Source of the DNA: Candidatus Izemoplasmatales bacterium
GTDB lineage: Bacteria; Bacillota_I; Bacilli_A; Izemoplasmatales; Hujiaoplasmataceae
NCBI GenBank assembly: GCA_028694875.1
Contig: JAQVKB010000041.1
Location: 1 to 7,731 of the forward strand
DNA: 7,731 nt
Direction of reading: 5' to 3'
A program made the position numbers and the translations under genes. Positions 5,985-7,731 of the stretch are shown here, piece after piece. The first letter of the stretch is position 1. Every line of letters starts with the position of its first letter. The notes beneath the pieces are model-generated. The model did no database searches. It was not told the DNA's origin and saw nothing but the letters and a program-made list of their open reading frames with translations.

Positions 5985-7403
5985 ATGGAACTCTTTAAAG
6001 TCATCCCTGAAAATTTTTTCTCCTTACTCTCGGGGAAAAATAGAAACCTCTATATGAATGGTGTGTTTGAAGTATTCAAGGCCTATGAACAAGGTTCGAT
6101 TCTTGGCATGGACAAACGAACCGCGCAGCAATCGCTGATTGATTTTCTGGAAATCCATCCCGAACTTCTTCAAAAAGAGGAAGAATCAGAAACCATCGAA
6201 GAGGAAGAAGAAGTCTCTGTTCGAGAGGTCGCCAATCTCATCTTGCGTCGGATGGAAGAATGTGAATGGATTGATGTCGATGTCAGCAATGATTACGTCG
6301 AGATCTTGAACTTTCGCGATTATGCGATTACCATTATCGAAGCGATGAAACAAATCACGCAAGATGGTTATTATGGTAGCGAAGAGGATGAAGGGCACGA
6401 ATTCCGAGGTTATATCTATACGGCGTATACCTTATTGGTAGGAGAACATGTCGAATATGCCATGGTTCTCGATCAAGTCTATCGCAATACGGTTGCCTTT
6501 GTTCGTGAAATCCGAAAGCTGGATTCTCGGTTGAAATTCTATTTGCGTTCCATCATTGAACGGACGGAGATTCGCGACTTGATTCATCTGCTGGTGGACT
6601 ACAAAGTCGAACTGGTCGATCAAGCATACTATCGCTTGAAAACTTCGGATAACATCAACAAATACAAACTCGAAATCATCAAGCGTTTGGAGAAATTCCA
6701 ACAAGATCCCTTCATCATGGAAACGATTGCCAGAGAGTACTTGCCGAAGTCGAAGAACAACATGGCGCTCGCGAAGGTGAAAGTCAACAAACGAATCGAT
6801 GACATGATCGATATCTACAATGCCTTGGATGCCATCATTGATGAAATCGACAACAAAAACAAAGTGTACGTCAACACCACGATTGCGAAAATCAAATTCC
6901 TGCTCAATGATGATGAAAATGTCATCGGAAAGTTGACCACAATTCTTCAGTACACCGCGAAAGAAGCGAAAAAGGGTCGTGCGGATAGTGCGCTCAACAA
7001 AATCAAACCACTCTTCCGATTGGCCACACATCAACAAATCGCGCAAGAATCGATTTACACACCAAGGGGTGCCTATTCGCGAAGCCAGTCTCAATTCCTA
7101 GCGGATACCGAAATGAACCCTTCAGTGCAACTTCAGGAAGCCTTCTACAAAGAATTCGAAACCAATTACTCCGAAGATGTCATCAAAAGGTTCCTGCAAG
7201 CCTATTTCATCGAACGCCCACGTTTCCGCGCCTCAGAACTATTGCGGAAAGATATGTCAGACGAAAGCGTCTTACGGCTTCTTTACATCCTTGTCTATGC
7301 GGGCGAGGACTTGAACTACTCGATTTACCCATTACAAGAATCCATCAATCACGATCGCTTCCAAATGGAAGACTTTGAAATTGTCAGGGGGTATCAGCCA
7401 TGA
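5985..7403 (+). CDS. jetA: Wadjet system kleisin-like subunit JetA (DUF5716 type)
   Basis: This 472-residue protein resembles the DUF5716 form of JetA, the MukF/MksF-like kleisin of Wadjet. The opening (MELFKVIPENFFSLLSGKNR, 1-20) is typical of that family's winged-helix N-terminus. A very acidic stretch follows (65-76, mostly E), then the NLILRRMEECEWIDVDVS...EILNFRDYAITII region (85-118) and long helical segments (about 160-345) able to form the kleisin middle. The last third (about 385-465) is a compact helical domain. No catalytic motif is expected or seen. In Wadjet, JetA links the JetC SMC-like ATPase heads and carries JetB. The complex extrudes loops on circular plasmid DNA, which JetD then cuts. 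AAGGAA (5971-5976) sits 8 nt before ATG 5985. The stop overlaps the start of jetB. Identification rests on recalled family resemblance plus the JetB-like neighbour. By gene content it is most like the DUF5716/DUF4194 subtype, which I believe is called type III. Confidence 0.82.
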   Translation: MELFKVIPENFFSLLSGKNRNLYMNGVFEVFKAYEQGSILGMDKRTAQQSLIDFLEIHPELLQKEEESETIEEEEEVSVREVANLILRRMEECEWIDVDVSNDYVEILNFRDYAITIIEAMKQITQDGYYGSEEDEGHEFRGYIYTAYTLLVGEHVEYAMVLDQVYRNTVAFVREIRKLDSRLKFYLRSIIERTEIRDLIHLLVDYKVELVDQAYYRLKTSDNINKYKLEIIKRLEKFQQDPFIMETIAREYLPKSKNNMALAKVKVNKRIDDMIDIYNALDAIIDEIDNKNKVYVNTTIAKIKFLLNDDENVIGKLTTILQYTAKEAKKGRADSALNKIKPLFRLATHQQIAQESIYTPRGAYSRSQSQFLADTEMNPSVQLQEAFYKEFETNYSEDVIKRFLQAYFIERPRFRASELLRKDMSDESVLRLLYILVYAGEDLNYSIYPLQESINHDRFQMEDFEIVRGYQP

Positions 7404-7731
7404 TCCTAGAAAACTTTGAAACGCTCAATATGGGCCAACAACAACTCTTTTCCGACACGTGCAACAAACTGCTTTCGACCGGTTTTCTTGCGAGAGACAA
7501 ACGCGATAACAAGGAACAGTATTATTTCTTGATCTCGTTCAAAAATTATTTTGATGAGTATTTTGGCATCATGGGATATGAAGTCGTCCTTGATCGCGAG
7601 CAAGGCGTGGTTCAACTCCGTCATCCTGAGAATCGTAATTTGATGCGTCTCAAACGCGATGAGAGTTTGATTTTGCTGATTCTTCGAATTCTCTATCATC
7701 AAAATCTCGTGAAAACATCGATCAACGAAAA
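7400..7731 (+). CDS. jetB: Wadjet system subunit JetB (DUF4194, MukE/MksE-like), 5' part only
   Basis: The first 110 residues are present and the frame is still open at the window edge, so the protein is cut off by the window and not broken. ATG 7400 overlaps the jetA stop (ATGA, 7400-7403) and has AGGGGG (7386-7391) 8 nt upstream, so the two are translationally coupled. The visible part has family-like landmarks: YYFLISFKNYFDEYFGIMGYEV (41-62), a short basic-acidic turn, and the conserved block LMRLKRDESLILLILRILYH (81-100), which matches the LxxxEslxLLxLRxLY pattern of DUF4194. These proteins are dimeric winged-helix subunits that bind the kleisin JetA and help hold DNA in the SMC complex. 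The rest of jetB, then jetC (large ATPase) and jetD (Toprim-type nuclease), are expected downstream. Confidence 0.85.
   Translation, partial: MILENFETLNMGQQQLFSDTCNKLLSTGFLARDKRDNKEQYYFLISFKNYFDEYFGIMGYEVVLDREQGVVQLRHPENRNLMRLKRDESLILLILRILYHQNLVKTSINE

Noticed and set aside
6432..7094. A long (220-codon) minus-strand open frame antisense to jetA.
   Set aside because: Its phenylalanine- and valine-rich composition is the reverse-strand shadow of a lysine/glutamate-rich gene. jetA has the family-like protein, ribosome binding site and operon context.
7406..7702. A 98-codon minus-strand open frame antisense to jetB.
   Set aside because: The + strand encodes a recognisable DUF4194-like protein with a coupled start, and the minus frame has no recognisable features.

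Overview
The window looks like a chromosome segment from a low-to-moderate-GC Gram-positive-type bacterium (Bacillota or a close relative). The signs are strong purine-rich ribosome binding sites, a TTG start behind AGGAGG, sigma-A-type promoters with TATAAT boxes, compact intrinsic terminators with long T runs, TGA used as a real stop, and a PadR regulator. I cannot name the genus. All real genes are on the + strand, in three transcription blocks.

Block 1 (about 108-871): a good promoter, a single OmpR/PhoB-type response regulator with a TTG start, and a UUCG-loop terminator overlapping its stop codon. No cognate kinase is attached. Block 2 (about 940-5513): an extended -10 promoter is followed at once by a 178-nt stretch (955-1132) whose two ends pair over about 32 bp, enclose two further hairpins and C-rich single-stranded segments, and finish in a T run. 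No protein gene explains it. It looks like a structured small RNA (sRNA or 6S-like) or a regulatory leader. Next come a large soluble hybrid histidine kinase (probable GAF-like region, PAS, GAF, HisKA, HATPase, degenerate receiver, true receiver, degenerate Hpt) and, overlapping it by 23 nt, a receiver/HD-GYP protein predicted to hydrolyse cyclic di-GMP. The pair should form one signalling unit: the kinase controls turnover of the second messenger. A strong terminator closes the block.

Block 3 (about 5523 to the window end): a promoter overlapped by two 16-bp direct repeats 30 bp apart, one extended by a 14-bp palindrome. It is followed by a PadR-family regulator, then jetA (kleisin-like, DUF5716 type) and the 5' part of jetB (DUF4194, MukE/MksE-like). 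These are the first two subunits of a Wadjet (JetABCD) SMC-type anti-plasmid defence system. jetC (SMC-like ATPase) and jetD (nuclease) are expected just beyond the right edge. The PadR gene, the operator-like repeats and the tight spacing suggest a transcriptionally controlled Wadjet operon.

The most notable points are the unexplained structured RNA element at 955-1132, the probable PadR-controlled Wadjet operon with its repeated operator, and the hybrid kinase in which a second receiver and the Hpt have lost their phosphorylation residues.
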